The notes under the pieces: model-generated
What the model was told of the DNA's origin: nothing
Databases searched by the model: none
Seen by the model: the letters and a program-made list of their open reading frames with translations, nothing else
Part shown: positions 31,304 to 42,622 of the stretch, one piece after another
How the letters are laid out: every line of letters begins with the position of its first letter
How positions within the stretch are numbered: position 1 is the first letter of the stretch
From: Thermaerobacter sp. PB12/4term
GTDB lineage: Bacteria > Bacillota > Sulfobacillia > Thermaerobacterales > Thermaerobacteraceae
Assembly: GCF_003403315.2 (NCBI RefSeq)
Contig: NZ_CP048407.1
Location: 2,542,001-2,606,000 of the forward strand
Direction: 5' to 3'
Length of the DNA stretch: 64,000 bases
Program-made: the position numbers and the translations under genes

Positions 31304-34246
31304 CCCGGGTCGAACGGGCCCCGGCGGAGGAGCCGCACCGGCCCCCGGCGAAAGGCTGCCGGGCGGGTTCCGTCCCGCCATTGCGTCACTGAGCGTCAGG
31401 AGCCCCGTGGCCGCCGGGACATGACCGGGGCAGGGGGCGGGGGAGGGCCGCCATTGCAAGGCACAGGACGACCACAGCCCGCAGGGCGATCGCGGCCGGG
31501 CACGGAGAAGCAGCCACGGGACGGTGCCAGCGAGCCGCTTTTGCCCGGCTCCCCCATCCTCACCGTGCCGGAAGAACTGGCAGCGGTGGAGCCCGTGGCG
31601 GTGACGGGGAACTTCTGGGTGTCCCTGCCGGACCTCGACCCGGCCACCGCGGCGGCGCGGTCCGTGGGCGTGCTGAGCGGCGTCGCCCGGGCCCTGATCG
31701 AGTTCACCGGAGCCCCGGTGGGGCGGCAGCCCGGGCACGGGGACGGCCACGGCCCGGCGGAGGGTCCGGGGACCGGTGAGGCGCCCGGTCCCCTGCTCAT
31801 GCCCGTGGTCGAGCAGGACGGCCGGCGCCTGTGGCCGCCGGCGCCGGAAGGCGGCCGGGCGGCCGCCGCCGGCCCGGCCGCGACCGGCGCAGAAGCTTCT
31901 ACGGCGGTGGGGGCCCGCCACGGCCCGGCCACGACCGCTTCGGGGGCGTCTGCGGCGGGAGCCGGCGACGGTCCGGCCACGACCGGCCCAAGGGCGTCTG
32001 CGGCCGCGGCGGCCGGCGACCGCCCTGCCGGTCGCCGGCCCGGTTCCGAAAGCCCGGAGACCATCGGGGATGCCCCCCAGCAACTCCCGTCCCCGGACCG
32101 GCCGGAGCTGCACTACCTGGAGGGCTGGGTGCCCCAGTGGCACATCAACCTCCCCGGCCTGCCGGACTGGCGCCTGGAGGTCACCTGGCTGGCCCCGGCC
32201 GGCCAGCGGGGCTTTGCCGTCGCCCTGCGCCTCTTCCCGGCGGCCGGTTCCGGCGACCGGCCCCCGCTGCCCGCGGGGGTGCGCCTGGGGCTGCTGGTTC
32301 GTCCGGGGACCGTGTGCCGCACGATCTACCACCGGCGACCCCTGGCCGGTGACGCCGGCCCCTTCCCTTACCGCTGGACCAGGGCCCTGGCCTGGGAGGC
32401 TCCCGGCTCCGTGCCGGTTGCAGCCCTGGCCCTGCGTTCGGCCGCAGGCGATCCCCCCGAGCAGGAGGCGGGCGGGGATGGCTGGGCGTTCTGGTCACCC
32501 CCCGGCGCCGGGGAGTTCATCGTGTACGGCGGGGTGGCGCCCGAAGCCGACGGTGCCGCCACCACGGCGGTCCACCTGGCCCGGGTGGGATGGCACCGGC
32601 TGCTCGACGCCACCCTGCAGTGGCTGGCAGCCCGGGATCCCTTCCTGCCCCAGCAGGACGGGAGCCAGCCGCCGGCAGCAGGCGAGCAGGCCCCGGTCGC
32701 GCCTCACGGGGATCGCCCGCCTGTGGAATCGGCGCCCGAACCCGCCCTGTCCCCCCGGCGCCGGGCCGCCTTGCGCCGGGCCGGCCTCGAGCGGGCCGTC
32801 GCTCTGGGCCTGCTCAGCCCGCCGGAAGCCCGCGCCCTGGAAGTCCGCCTGCGGCGCAACCTCTGGTTCAGCTTGTTCTACGCCCACGGCCGGACCCTGG
32901 ACGGGGACGACTGGGTCCTGCTCACCTCGCGCAGCCCGCGCTACTACGTGAGCGGCGCCCACTGGACACGGGACAGCCTGCTCTGGGCCTTTCCCGCCCT
33001 CCTGTGCACCGACCCGGACCTGGCCCGGGAGGTTCTGGTGGCCGCCTTCGCCCGTTACACCCGCTACCCGGGCGAGCACAGCCAGTATCTGGACGGCACG
33101 GTCCTCTATCCGGGGTGGGAGCTGGACCAGGCCGCGGCCTGGCCCCTGACCCTGGCCCGGTACCTGGAGGCCACGGGCGACACCTCCGTCCTCGACGAAC
33201 CGGCCGTCGCCGCCGGGCTGGCCGCCGTCCTCGCCGCGGCCGAAGCCCGGCGGGATGAGGCCACGGGCCTCGTCGCCACCTTCCTGCTGCCGTCGGACGA
33301 CCCGGCCCAGGCGCCGTTCGTGACGTACGACAACGCCCTCTACGCCCAGGCGCTGGAGGACCTGGCCCGGGCGCTGGCCCGGTGGGACCGGCCCGCTGCG
33401 CCAGGCCATGGGGATGCCCCCCCGGTGCCCGTGGGGCCCCCGGTGGCCGTGGCGCCGGAGACGCCCTGGCGCCCGACCCTCCCCGCCAGCACCGGCCCCA
33501 CCTCAGGCGCCGGTGCCGCCCCGAGCGTCCGGCCCGCCTCCACCGCCGGTGTTGCCTCGAGCGCCCGGCCTTCCTCCAGGGCCGGTGCGGCCCCAAGCGC
33601 CGGCGCCGGGCCGGCGGGCACCCGGACCGCCCTCCGGCCGGGCGGCGGCCCGGATCCCGCCTGGCTGGCCGGGCGGGCCGCCCAGACCCGCCGGGCCGTG
33701 CTGGCCCACTGCGTGGTGCCCGGCCAGTGGGGCCCCCAGTTTGCCTGGGCGGTGGCCGGGCCCGGCGGAGCGGGCGCCGTGCTGTACGACGAGCCGCCGG
33801 GCACGCTGGAGCTTCTGGGCCCCTACGGCTTCGCCCGCCGCCGGCCTGACGATCCGCTGGACGTGGCGGCGGTGCTCGCCAACACGGTGCGGTGGATCTA
33901 CTCGGCGCACAACCCCTACGGGCCGCCGGCGGGGCCCTTCGCCACCCCCACCTGCCCCCACGCCCGCCATCCCTGGCTGCTCAGCGTGGCCGCCGGCTTG
34001 CTGGCCGGGCGGCGGGAGTACCTGGGATGGCTGGCCCGGGCCCCCATGGACAGCGGCTTCGCCTGCGAGACCGTGGACGCCGCGACGGGGCAGGTCCGCA
34101 CCGGCCCTGCCTTTGCCACCTGCGCCGGGTTCGTCACCTGGGCCGCGCTGGCCGCCCTGGAACGACTCGCCCTGGAAGAACCAGACGGCAGGAACGCCCG
34201 GGAAGCACCCGGGATGGGCACCGGGTCAGGGGATTCAGCACAGTAG
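31301..34246 (+). CDS. Glycoside hydrolase, GH125-like six-hairpin glycosidase
   Basis: This is a large (981-residue) protein. An N-terminal beta-rich region (about 85-430, including GWVPQWHINLPGLPDWRLEV) is followed by an (alpha/alpha)6-type catalytic region from about 510. Segments such as SGAHWTRDSLLWAFPALL, GTVLYPGWELDQAAAWPLTL with LARYLEATGD, and FATPTCPHARHPWLLSVAAG align by pattern with the GH125 alpha-mannosidase fold; this is a distant resemblance, so substrate is open. Two disordered Ala/Gly/Pro blocks interrupt it (about 160-250 and 700-770). The start may be ATG 31301, overlapping the permease remnant stop, or ATG 31421; neither has a strong ribosome binding site. The lost ABC permease before it suggests it once acted on an imported oligosaccharide. 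Confidence 0.7.
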   Translation: MPGSNGPRRRSRTGPRRKAAGRVPSRHCVTERQEPRGRRDMTGAGGGGGPPLQGTGRPQPAGRSRPGTEKQPRDGASEPLLPGSPILTVPEELAAVEPVAVTGNFWVSLPDLDPATAAARSVGVLSGVARALIEFTGAPVGRQPGHGDGHGPAEGPGTGEAPGPLLMPVVEQDGRRLWPPAPEGGRAAAAGPAATGAEASTAVGARHGPATTASGASAAGAGDGPATTGPRASAAAAAGDRPAGRRPGSESPETIGDAPQQLPSPDRPELHYLEGWVPQWHINLPGLPDWRLEVTWLAPAGQRGFAVALRLFPAAGSGDRPPLPAGVRLGLLVRPGTVCRTIYHRRPLAGDAGPFPYRWTRALAWEAPGSVPVAALALRSAAGDPPEQEAGGDGWAFWSPPGAGEFIVYGGVAPEADGAATTAVHLARVGWHRLLDATLQWLAARDPFLPQQDGSQPPAAGEQAPVAPHGDRPPVESAPEPALSPRRRAALRRAGLERAVALGLLSPPEARALEVRLRRNLWFSLFYAHGRTLDGDDWVLLTSRSPRYYVSGAHWTRDSLLWAFPALLCTDPDLAREVLVAAFARYTRYPGEHSQYLDGTVLYPGWELDQAAAWPLTLARYLEATGDTSVLDEPAVAAGLAAVLAAAEARRDEATGLVATFLLPSDDPAQAPFVTYDNALYAQALEDLARALARWDRPAAPGHGDAPPVPVGPPVAVAPETPWRPTLPASTGPTSGAGAAPSVRPASTAGVASSARPSSRAGAAPSAGAGPAGTRTALRPGGGPDPAWLAGRAAQTRRAVLAHCVVPGQWGPQFAWAVAGPGGAGAVLYDEPPGTLELLGPYGFARRRPDDPLDVAAVLANTVRWIYSAHNPYGPPAGPFATPTCPHARHPWLLSVAAGLLAGRREYLGWLARAPMDSGFACETVDAATGQVRTGPAFATCAGFVTWAALAALERLALEEPDGRNAREAPGMGTGSGDSAQ

Positions 34247-34270
34247 ACATCGGAACGGGAGGAAAAGGCT

Positions 34271-35200
34271 GTGGTGGATTTCTCGCCTGGACAAGGTTCC
34301 CACGGCACCCAAGACGCACAAGGCGTACCGGCGGGCAGCGCAGCCGCGGGAGAGGGTTCCCAGGGAACCCCCGGCACCGGGACTCCGGGAACGGGAGCGA
34401 CGCCGGCCGGCCGGGGCGGCCCCCAGGCTGGGCCCCGGGCCGAGCCGGAGGTCAAGGCTCAGGTTGCGGCGCCGGCCCCGGCCGCCGAGCCTGAGCCCGT
34501 TGACGTGCTGGTCATCGGCGCCCATCCTGACGACGCCGAGATCGGCATGGGCGGCACCCTGGTCAAGCTGCACCGGCTCGGCTACCGCATCGGCCTGATC
34601 GACCTGACCCGGGGGGAGCTGGGCAGCAAGGGCACCCCGGAACGGCGGGCTCAGGAGGCGGCGGCCGCCGCCCGGGTGTACGGCGCCCTTTTCCGCCTCA
34701 ACCTCAACCTGGGCGACAACCGGGTGGAAGACTCCCCCGCCCTGGGCCGCAAGCTGGCCGCCCTGATCCGCCGCTGCCGGCCGCGGCTGGTCTTCACCCA
34801 CCATGGTGACGACCGCCACCCCGACCACCGGGGGGCGTGGGCCCTGGTGCGGCGGGCCGTATTCCAGGCGGCCCTGCGCAACCTGGATCTGGGCGAGCCG
34901 TACCACCTGGTGGATGCCCTGCTCTTCTTCCCCGTCAACGAGTGGGTCGAACCCAGCTTCGTCGTCGATATCACGGACACCTTCGAGGGGAAGCTGGAGG
35001 CCATGCGGGCCTTCGCCAGCCAGTTCGTCGAGCCCACGGCCCCCATCGACCACAAGTACTTCGGGGTCGAGGACTACCTTGAGGCGGCCACCGTCCGCGC
35101 CCGGCACTACGGCCTGCGCATCGGCGTGCGTTACGGCGAGGCGTTCCTGGCCGACGCGGTGCCGGTCGCCGATCCCGTGGCGGCCTTCCGGCGGGGCTGA
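34271..35200 (+). CDS. bshB1: PIG-L deacetylase, bacillithiol biosynthesis type
   Basis: This LmbE/PIG-L zinc deacetylase has DVLVIGAHPDDAEIGMGGTL with the metal-binding AHPDD, then IGLIDLTRGELGSKGTPERR, FTHHGDDRHPDHRGAW with further metal-binding His/Asp, and FVVDITDTFEGKLEAMRAF. This set is typical of BshB1, which removes acetate from GlcNAc-malate in bacillithiol synthesis. The first about 75 residues are a Gly/Ala/Pro tail absent from BshB1 relatives. The start is GTG 34271 behind GGGAGGAAAAGG. It follows the glycosidase by 24 bases and may be co-transcribed. Other bsh genes are not in the window. Confidence 0.9.
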   Translation: MVDFSPGQGSHGTQDAQGVPAGSAAAGEGSQGTPGTGTPGTGATPAGRGGPQAGPRAEPEVKAQVAAPAPAAEPEPVDVLVIGAHPDDAEIGMGGTLVKLHRLGYRIGLIDLTRGELGSKGTPERRAQEAAAAARVYGALFRLNLNLGDNRVEDSPALGRKLAALIRRCRPRLVFTHHGDDRHPDHRGAWALVRRAVFQAALRNLDLGEPYHLVDALLFFPVNEWVEPSFVVDITDTFEGKLEAMRAFASQFVEPTAPIDHKYFGVEDYLEAATVRARHYGLRIGVRYGEAFLADAVPVADPVAAFRRG

Positions 35201-35604
35201 GGACCCGGCTGCCCGGGTCCCGGGCGGCCGCCCGGTCCCGGGCCGGTCCCCGCCGCGCCGCGGGCTGCCGGGGCTGGGGGCCGTGCCGTCGCCCGCGAAC
35301 CCGGGGAGGCTCCAGGCGTCCCCACCCCGGGCGAAGAACCTTGACCGCTGCCCGGCGCCGCCGCCGGCCGGGCCGCCGCCATGGCCCGGAGGAGGCGGCG
35401 CTCCGCTTCCTGCAGCCGCCTTACCATGGCGATGGGGGGCACCCCTTCTTCCCGGGCCAGTTCGGCAATGGATCGGGGCATCCCCCCGTCCAGGCCCCAC
35501 CGCCGGGCCAGGATCCTGGCGTCGGCGGGTGGAACCAGCTCCAGACCCCGCCGCACCCAATCTGCACCTGCAATTTGGGCAAGACTGCCGAGATGGACGA
35601 ACAC
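35131..35604 (-). CDS. Small helix-turn-helix protein resembling sigma factor region 4
   Basis: The first 75 residues contain RRGLELVPPADARILARRWG, then SIAELAREEGVPPIAMVRRL with QEAERRLLRAM. This is the pattern of a sigma-70 region 4 DNA-binding domain (DARILARRWGL then a helix-turn-helix). No region 2 is present, so it is not a full sigma factor; it could be a partner of one or a small regulator. The rest is a Pro/Gly/Ala tail. GTG 35604 has GGGAGGGAGG just upstream. Its 3' end overlaps the end of bshB1 by 70 bases on the opposite strand. Confidence 0.6.
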   Translation of the reverse strand: MFVHLGSLAQIAGADWVRRGLELVPPADARILARRWGLDGGMPRSIAELAREEGVPPIAMVRRLQEAERRLLRAMAAARPAAAPGSGQGSSPGVGTPGASPGSRATARPPAPAARGAAGTGPGPGGRPGPGQPGPQPRRKAATGSATGTASARNASP

Positions 35605-35966
35605 GGTGCCTCCCTCCCCAACCCATACATGCTGCGGCGGGCTGGGGAGTGATGGGCGGCCGTCCCTTCGCGCCGCCCCCGGCCGCTGAAGCTGCCCTGC
35701 AATACTTCCGCAGAGCGCGAGCGAGATTGACGGCGATATTGTGTGATGGAGCGTTATTGGCGGGGACTTTTAAGCTTCGCCACCATCCACATGGCCAGGT
35801 TGGCCACAATGGTATCTTTCCGGTATCTTATGGTGTGGTTCCCCACGGCGCTTTCATGCCCCAGGCTGGTACCCGGCGAGAGGGCCTGGCGCGCGACGTC
35901 TCTCGTGACGTCCTTTCTCCGGTCCATAAGAAGCGGTGGGAACGAATCGTCAGGAGGTGGTAGCCG
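35605..35966. other. Upstream region of nhaA
   Basis: This 362-base stretch is noticeably less GC-rich from 35700 onward. It contains a small hairpin TGGCCA-ggt-TGGCCA near 35790, a direct repeat GGTATCTT twice around 35815, and two GACGTC words around 35900. It ends with AGGAGG serving nhaA. Such a long, structured leader could hold an RNA element, but none was recognised. Confidence 0.4.
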
Positions 35967-37223
35967 GTGACGGGGGGCAAGGGCCGCGTCCGGCCGGTGC
36001 CAGGCGCATGGCAGGAGTTTCTGGCCAGCGAGGCAGGGGCCGGGATCCTCCTCATCGCCTGTGCCGTCATCGCCATGATCTGGGCCAACTCGCCGGCGTA
36101 TGAAGGCTATCGGGCCCTGAAGGAACTCCCGGTGGCGCTGCGGTTGGGGTCTATGGAGCTGGACATGACCCTGGCCGAGTGGGTCAAGCACGGGCTGATG
36201 TCGATCTTCTTCCTCGCGGTCGGTCTCGAGATCAAGCGGGAACTCCTGGCCGGAGAGCTGGCCGATCCGCGCCGGGCCGCCCTGGCCGTCATCGCGGCAG
36301 TGGGAGGGATGGTGGTTCCGGCGGCGATCTACAGCGTGGTGAATGCCGGCGGGCCGGGTGCCCCGGGGTGGGGTGTCCCGATGGCCACCGACATCGCCTT
36401 CGCCCTCGGGGTCCTCAGCCTGCTCGGCCCGCGGGTGCCCGTTGGGCTCAAGGTCTTCCTCACCGCGGTGGCCATCGTCGACGACCTGGGAGCCGTACTG
36501 GTCATTGCCTTGTTCTACAGCGGGGGTCTCCAGCCCGGTCCCCTGCTGCTCATGGCGGTGGCGCTGGCAGGGGCCCTCCTCTACGGCCGCCTCGCCCGGG
36601 GGCAACACCTGGCCGTGTACCTGGCCCTGGGTCTCCTTGCATGGTACGGCTCGCTCCAGGGGGGGATCAGTCCCTCCGTCGCCGCCGTCCTCCTGGCCTT
36701 GACCGTCCCCATGGAGGCCACGGAGCGCGGCGTGCCGACTCGCGGCGCCGGCGGCCCGGCCGGCAGTGGGACCACGCCGGCCCACGCGGCGGCCGGTCCC
36801 CTTCACCGCCTCGAACACATGCTGAGCCCCTGGGTGACCTATGCCATCCTGCCCTTGTTCGCGCTGTTGACGGCGGGGGTGTCGCTGGACGCGGCCTCCC
36901 CGAGCCGTGTCACCATGGGCGCGTTCCTTGGCCTGCTCCTGGGCAAGCCCGCCGGCCTCCTGGGCGCCAGCTGGCTCGCTGTCCGCGCCGGCTGGGCCTC
37001 CCTGCCGGCAGGCACGGGCTGGAGCGCCATGGCCGGTGCCGGCCTGCTGGCCGGGATTGGCTTCACCATGTCCCTCTTCATAGCGGGCCTGGCGTTCGAC
37101 GGCACCCCTTACCTCGATCAGGCGAAGATCGGCGTCCTGACCGCATCGGCGGTGGCCGGTATCGCCGGCCTGGCCGTGCTGGGAGCGGGCGCGGCACGAT
37201 CCGCGACGCGATCCGCAAGATAA
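35967..37223 (+). CDS. nhaA: Na+/H+ antiporter NhaA
   Basis: This 418-residue antiporter has about 12 membrane helices. Diagnostic motifs are FFLAVGLEIKRELLAGEL, PMATDIAFALGVLSLLG and TAVAIVDDLGAVLVIALF with the two ion-binding aspartates. GIGFTMSLFIAGLAF near the C terminus is also conserved. NhaA exports sodium in exchange for protons and protects against salt and alkali. A short Gly/Ala-rich loop (about 250-275) is longer than usual. The GTG start at 35967 has AGGAGG eight bases upstream. A second antiporter gene follows in the same direction. Confidence 0.95.
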   Translation: MTGGKGRVRPVPGAWQEFLASEAGAGILLIACAVIAMIWANSPAYEGYRALKELPVALRLGSMELDMTLAEWVKHGLMSIFFLAVGLEIKRELLAGELADPRRAALAVIAAVGGMVVPAAIYSVVNAGGPGAPGWGVPMATDIAFALGVLSLLGPRVPVGLKVFLTAVAIVDDLGAVLVIALFYSGGLQPGPLLLMAVALAGALLYGRLARGQHLAVYLALGLLAWYGSLQGGISPSVAAVLLALTVPMEATERGVPTRGAGGPAGSGTTPAHAAAGPLHRLEHMLSPWVTYAILPLFALLTAGVSLDAASPSRVTMGAFLGLLLGKPAGLLGASWLAVRAGWASLPAGTGWSAMAGAGLLAGIGFTMSLFIAGLAFDGTPYLDQAKIGVLTASAVAGIAGLAVLGAGAARSATRSAR

Positions 37224-37419
37224 GGAGGCCGGCAGGCGGCAGCGGGACCGGCCGCGGGGGCTGGGCTCGGGACCCGCCCGCAGGGTCCGGCCGCGGCGGC
37301 CGGGCACGGGGGACGGTCCCCAGGGACCGGCTGCGGAGACCGGCCGCCGTGCCCATTGCCTGCACGGGCCTGCGGAAAGGCAGGGGGAGACCCGGCCAGG
37401 GGGTGGAACCATCGACGTC

Positions 37420-38943
37420 TTGACCCTGCTGCTGCTGGGACTGGGCATTGCGCTGTTGCTGGGGGTGGCGCTGACCTGGCTGGCCGATCGGGTCGCCTTC
37501 CCCGCCCTGGTGCTGTTCCTCGGCCTGGGCATGCTGGCCGGCAGCGACGTCCTGGGCTGGGTCTACTTTGACAACGCCCGTCTTGCCCACCAGGTGGGCA
37601 CCGTCGCCCTGGCGCTCATCCTGTTCGAAGGCGGGCTGGCCTCACGGTGGAGCGAGCTGCGCCCCGTCCTGGCCCCGGGGCTGGTCCTGGCCACGGCCGG
37701 CGTCGCCATCTCCGCGGCGCTGGTGGGAGCGGCCGCCGCCTGGCTGCCCGGTCTGGACTGGACCCATGGGCTGCTCATCGGAGCCATCGTCGGTTCCACC
37801 GACGCCGCCGCCGTCTTTGCCATCCTGCGCCGCACGCCGCTCCCCCGCAAGCTGGCCGCCACCCTTGAGCTGGAGTCAGGGACCAACGATCCGGTGGCCA
37901 TCTTTCTGACCGACCTGTTCGTCCGCATGGCGATCGAACCGGTCGCCCCGCTGGAAGGTCTGGCGCTGCTGGTCCGGCAGCTCGGGTTCGGCGCCGTGGC
38001 GGGATGGGTGGCCGGGCGGGCAGGAGCCGTGGCCATGAACCGCCTTGCCGCGGAATCCAGCTACCCGTACATGCTGTTGAGCACGGGCGTCGCCCTGACG
38101 GCCTACGGCGCGGCGGCGGTGGTGGGCGGCAGCGGCTTTTTGGCGGTCTATCTGGCCGGGCTCATGATGAGCCGCTACGCACCGGTGTACCGCCTCACGG
38201 TGGTGCGGTTCCACGAGGGCCTGAGCTGGGTGGCCCAGGTGGGCATGTTCGTCCTGCTCGGACTGCTGGTCTTTCCCAGCCAGTTGCCGGAGGTTGCCGG
38301 TGGGGCCCTGGTGATCACCGGCGCGCTCATGCTGGTCGCCCGGCCCCTGGCCACCTGGATCTGCACGCTGCCCTGGGACTTCGACTGGCGCGAGCGCCTG
38401 TTCCTCGGCTGGGCGGGCCTGCGGGGCGCGGTGCCCATCGTGCTGGCCACGGTCCCGCTGGCCGCCGGGCTGGAAGACAGCTGGTACCTGTTCCACGTGG
38501 TGTTCTTCGTCGTCCTGGCGTCCGTGGCCGTCCAGGGCACCACGCTGGCTCCCCTGGCCCGCTGGCTGGGGCTGGCCGCGCCGGGGGCGGGACCTGCGGA
38601 GCCCCGGCTGGAGCTGGCGCCGGTGGGCCGGCCCGCCGTGGGCCTGATCCACGTGCAGGTCTCCGAACATGCCCCGGCGGCGGGGCGCAGCCTCTCCCAG
38701 GTCAACCTGCCCGGAGGGGCGACGGTCACCATGCTGGTGCGGGACGGCCGGGTGATCCCGCCCCGGGGCCGGACGGTGCTCCATCCCGGGGACCGCCTGT
38801 ACGTTCTCGTACAGGAGCGGGATGTGGATCCGGTGATCGCTCTGCTGGCGGGCACCGAACCCGGCCCGCGGGGTGGAACGGGCCGGCCCCCAGCCGGAGA
38901 CGGCGCACCCCCGCCGCCCGCACCGGCATCGGAGGTCACCTGA
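37420..38943 (+). CDS. Cation/proton antiporter, CPA1 (NhaP2/CvrA) type
   Basis: This 507-residue transporter has about 12 helices of the CPA1 family: LILFEGGLASRWSELRPVLA, AIVGSTDAAAVFAILRR and ESGTNDPVAIFLTD with the ion-site Asn-Asp, then GWAGLRGAVPIVLATVPL. A TrkA-C domain (about 405-470, ending RTVLHPGDRLYVLVQERDVD) follows, as in potassium/proton antiporters of the NhaP2 type. The best usual start is TTG 37420. An in-frame ATC nine bases earlier lies right after GGGGGTGG, so the true start is uncertain. It ends in a Pro/Gly tail. It is probably cotranscribed with nhaA, across a 196-base GC-rich gap. Confidence 0.9.
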   Translation: MTLLLLGLGIALLLGVALTWLADRVAFPALVLFLGLGMLAGSDVLGWVYFDNARLAHQVGTVALALILFEGGLASRWSELRPVLAPGLVLATAGVAISAALVGAAAAWLPGLDWTHGLLIGAIVGSTDAAAVFAILRRTPLPRKLAATLELESGTNDPVAIFLTDLFVRMAIEPVAPLEGLALLVRQLGFGAVAGWVAGRAGAVAMNRLAAESSYPYMLLSTGVALTAYGAAAVVGGSGFLAVYLAGLMMSRYAPVYRLTVVRFHEGLSWVAQVGMFVLLGLLVFPSQLPEVAGGALVITGALMLVARPLATWICTLPWDFDWRERLFLGWAGLRGAVPIVLATVPLAAGLEDSWYLFHVVFFVVLASVAVQGTTLAPLARWLGLAAPGAGPAEPRLELAPVGRPAVGLIHVQVSEHAPAAGRSLSQVNLPGGATVTMLVRDGRVIPPRGRTVLHPGDRLYVLVQERDVDPVIALLAGTEPGPRGGTGRPPAGDGAPPPPAPASEVT

Positions 38944-38997
38944 TCCAACCGGACGGCGATCTGTGCTGCCTCGCCCTGCGTGACGATCGGGGCTGCC

Positions 38998-41689
<2,692 letters not shown>

Positions 41690-41709
<20 letters not shown>

Positions 41710-42520
41710 GGCGCTCCCCCTTCGCCAGGATCTGCAGCACCGTGTTGGCCGTCTCCTCCACGGCCTTGTTGGTCACGTCGATGACGGGGCAGCCCAGCTC
41801 CCGGAAGATCCGCTGGGCATAGGCCAGTTCTTCCTGGATCCGTTGCAGGCTGCCGTAGCTGGAGTCCTCATCCAGGCCGATGGCCTTGAGCCGCTCCCGC
41901 CGGATCCGCTGCAGGGCATCGGGCCGGATGATCAGGCCCACCAGCCGGTTTCGCGGTACTTTATACAATTCCGGCGGCGGCTCTACCTCCGGGATCAGGG
42001 GCACATTGGCCACTTTGTACATGCGGTGGGCCAGGTACATGCTGACTGGCGTTTTGGAGGTCCGGGAGACGCCCAGCAACACGATGTCCGCCTGGAGCAG
42101 GCCGCGGGGATCCTTGCCGTCGTCGTACTTGACGGCGAACTCCACGGCTTCCACCCGCCGGAAGTACTCCTCGTCCAGGCGGTGGCGCAGGCCGGGCTGC
42201 AGCCGCGGCGGGCGCTCCGCCACCCGCATCCAGGCCGCCATCATCGGCCCCATGATGTCGACCACGGGGATCCCCGCCGCCTCGGCCTTTTCGTTCAGCG
42301 CCCGGCGCAGGTCTTCCAGGATCAGGGTGTGGACGATCAGGCTGCGCTGTTCGCGGCGAGCCCGCTCCACGATCTCGTCGACGGTCTCCATGCGATCCAC
42401 GTAGGGGAAGCGGTAGAAGGTCGCGCGATGACCGTTGAACTGGCTGGCCGCCGCCCGGGCCACCAGCTCGGCGGTCTCGCCCAGGGAATCGGAGACGATG
42501 AACACCACCGGTTCTGCCAC
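41690..42520 (-). CDS. ppsR: PPDK/PEP synthase regulatory protein (kinase/pyrophosphorylase)
   Basis: This 276-residue protein of the DUF299/YqfL family is a bifunctional regulator that phosphorylates the threonine of pyruvate phosphate dikinase with ADP and removes it with phosphate. Visible features are VFIVSDSLGETAELVARAA at the N terminus and the P-loop-like VLLGVSRTSKTPVSMYLA, then NVPLIPEVEPPPELY. The start is GTG 42520 with GGGGGAGGGGAA upstream. Its 3' end overlaps ppdK, so the regulator and its target are made together. In E. coli-type PpsR the target is PEP synthase; the adjacent ppdK makes PPDK the clear partner here. Confidence 0.95.
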
Positions 42521-42622
42521 CAGGTTCCCCCTCCCCCGGCCATCGGGTGTCAGGATTGGACATCCTGGCGCCAATCCCTGGTGCCGGCAGCCCGGGCTCC
42601 AGCGGCTGGCGGCCGGGCCGGG

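Noticed and set aside
35743-35970. 75-codon frame before nhaA
   Set aside because: No ribosome binding site and no resemblance to a known leader peptide; it overlaps the nhaA start. The region is better described as a long leader.
37224-37419. Possible terminator GGTCCC-CA-GGGACC between the two antiporter genes
   Set aside because: Only a six-base stem with a two-base loop and no T-run; not convincing.
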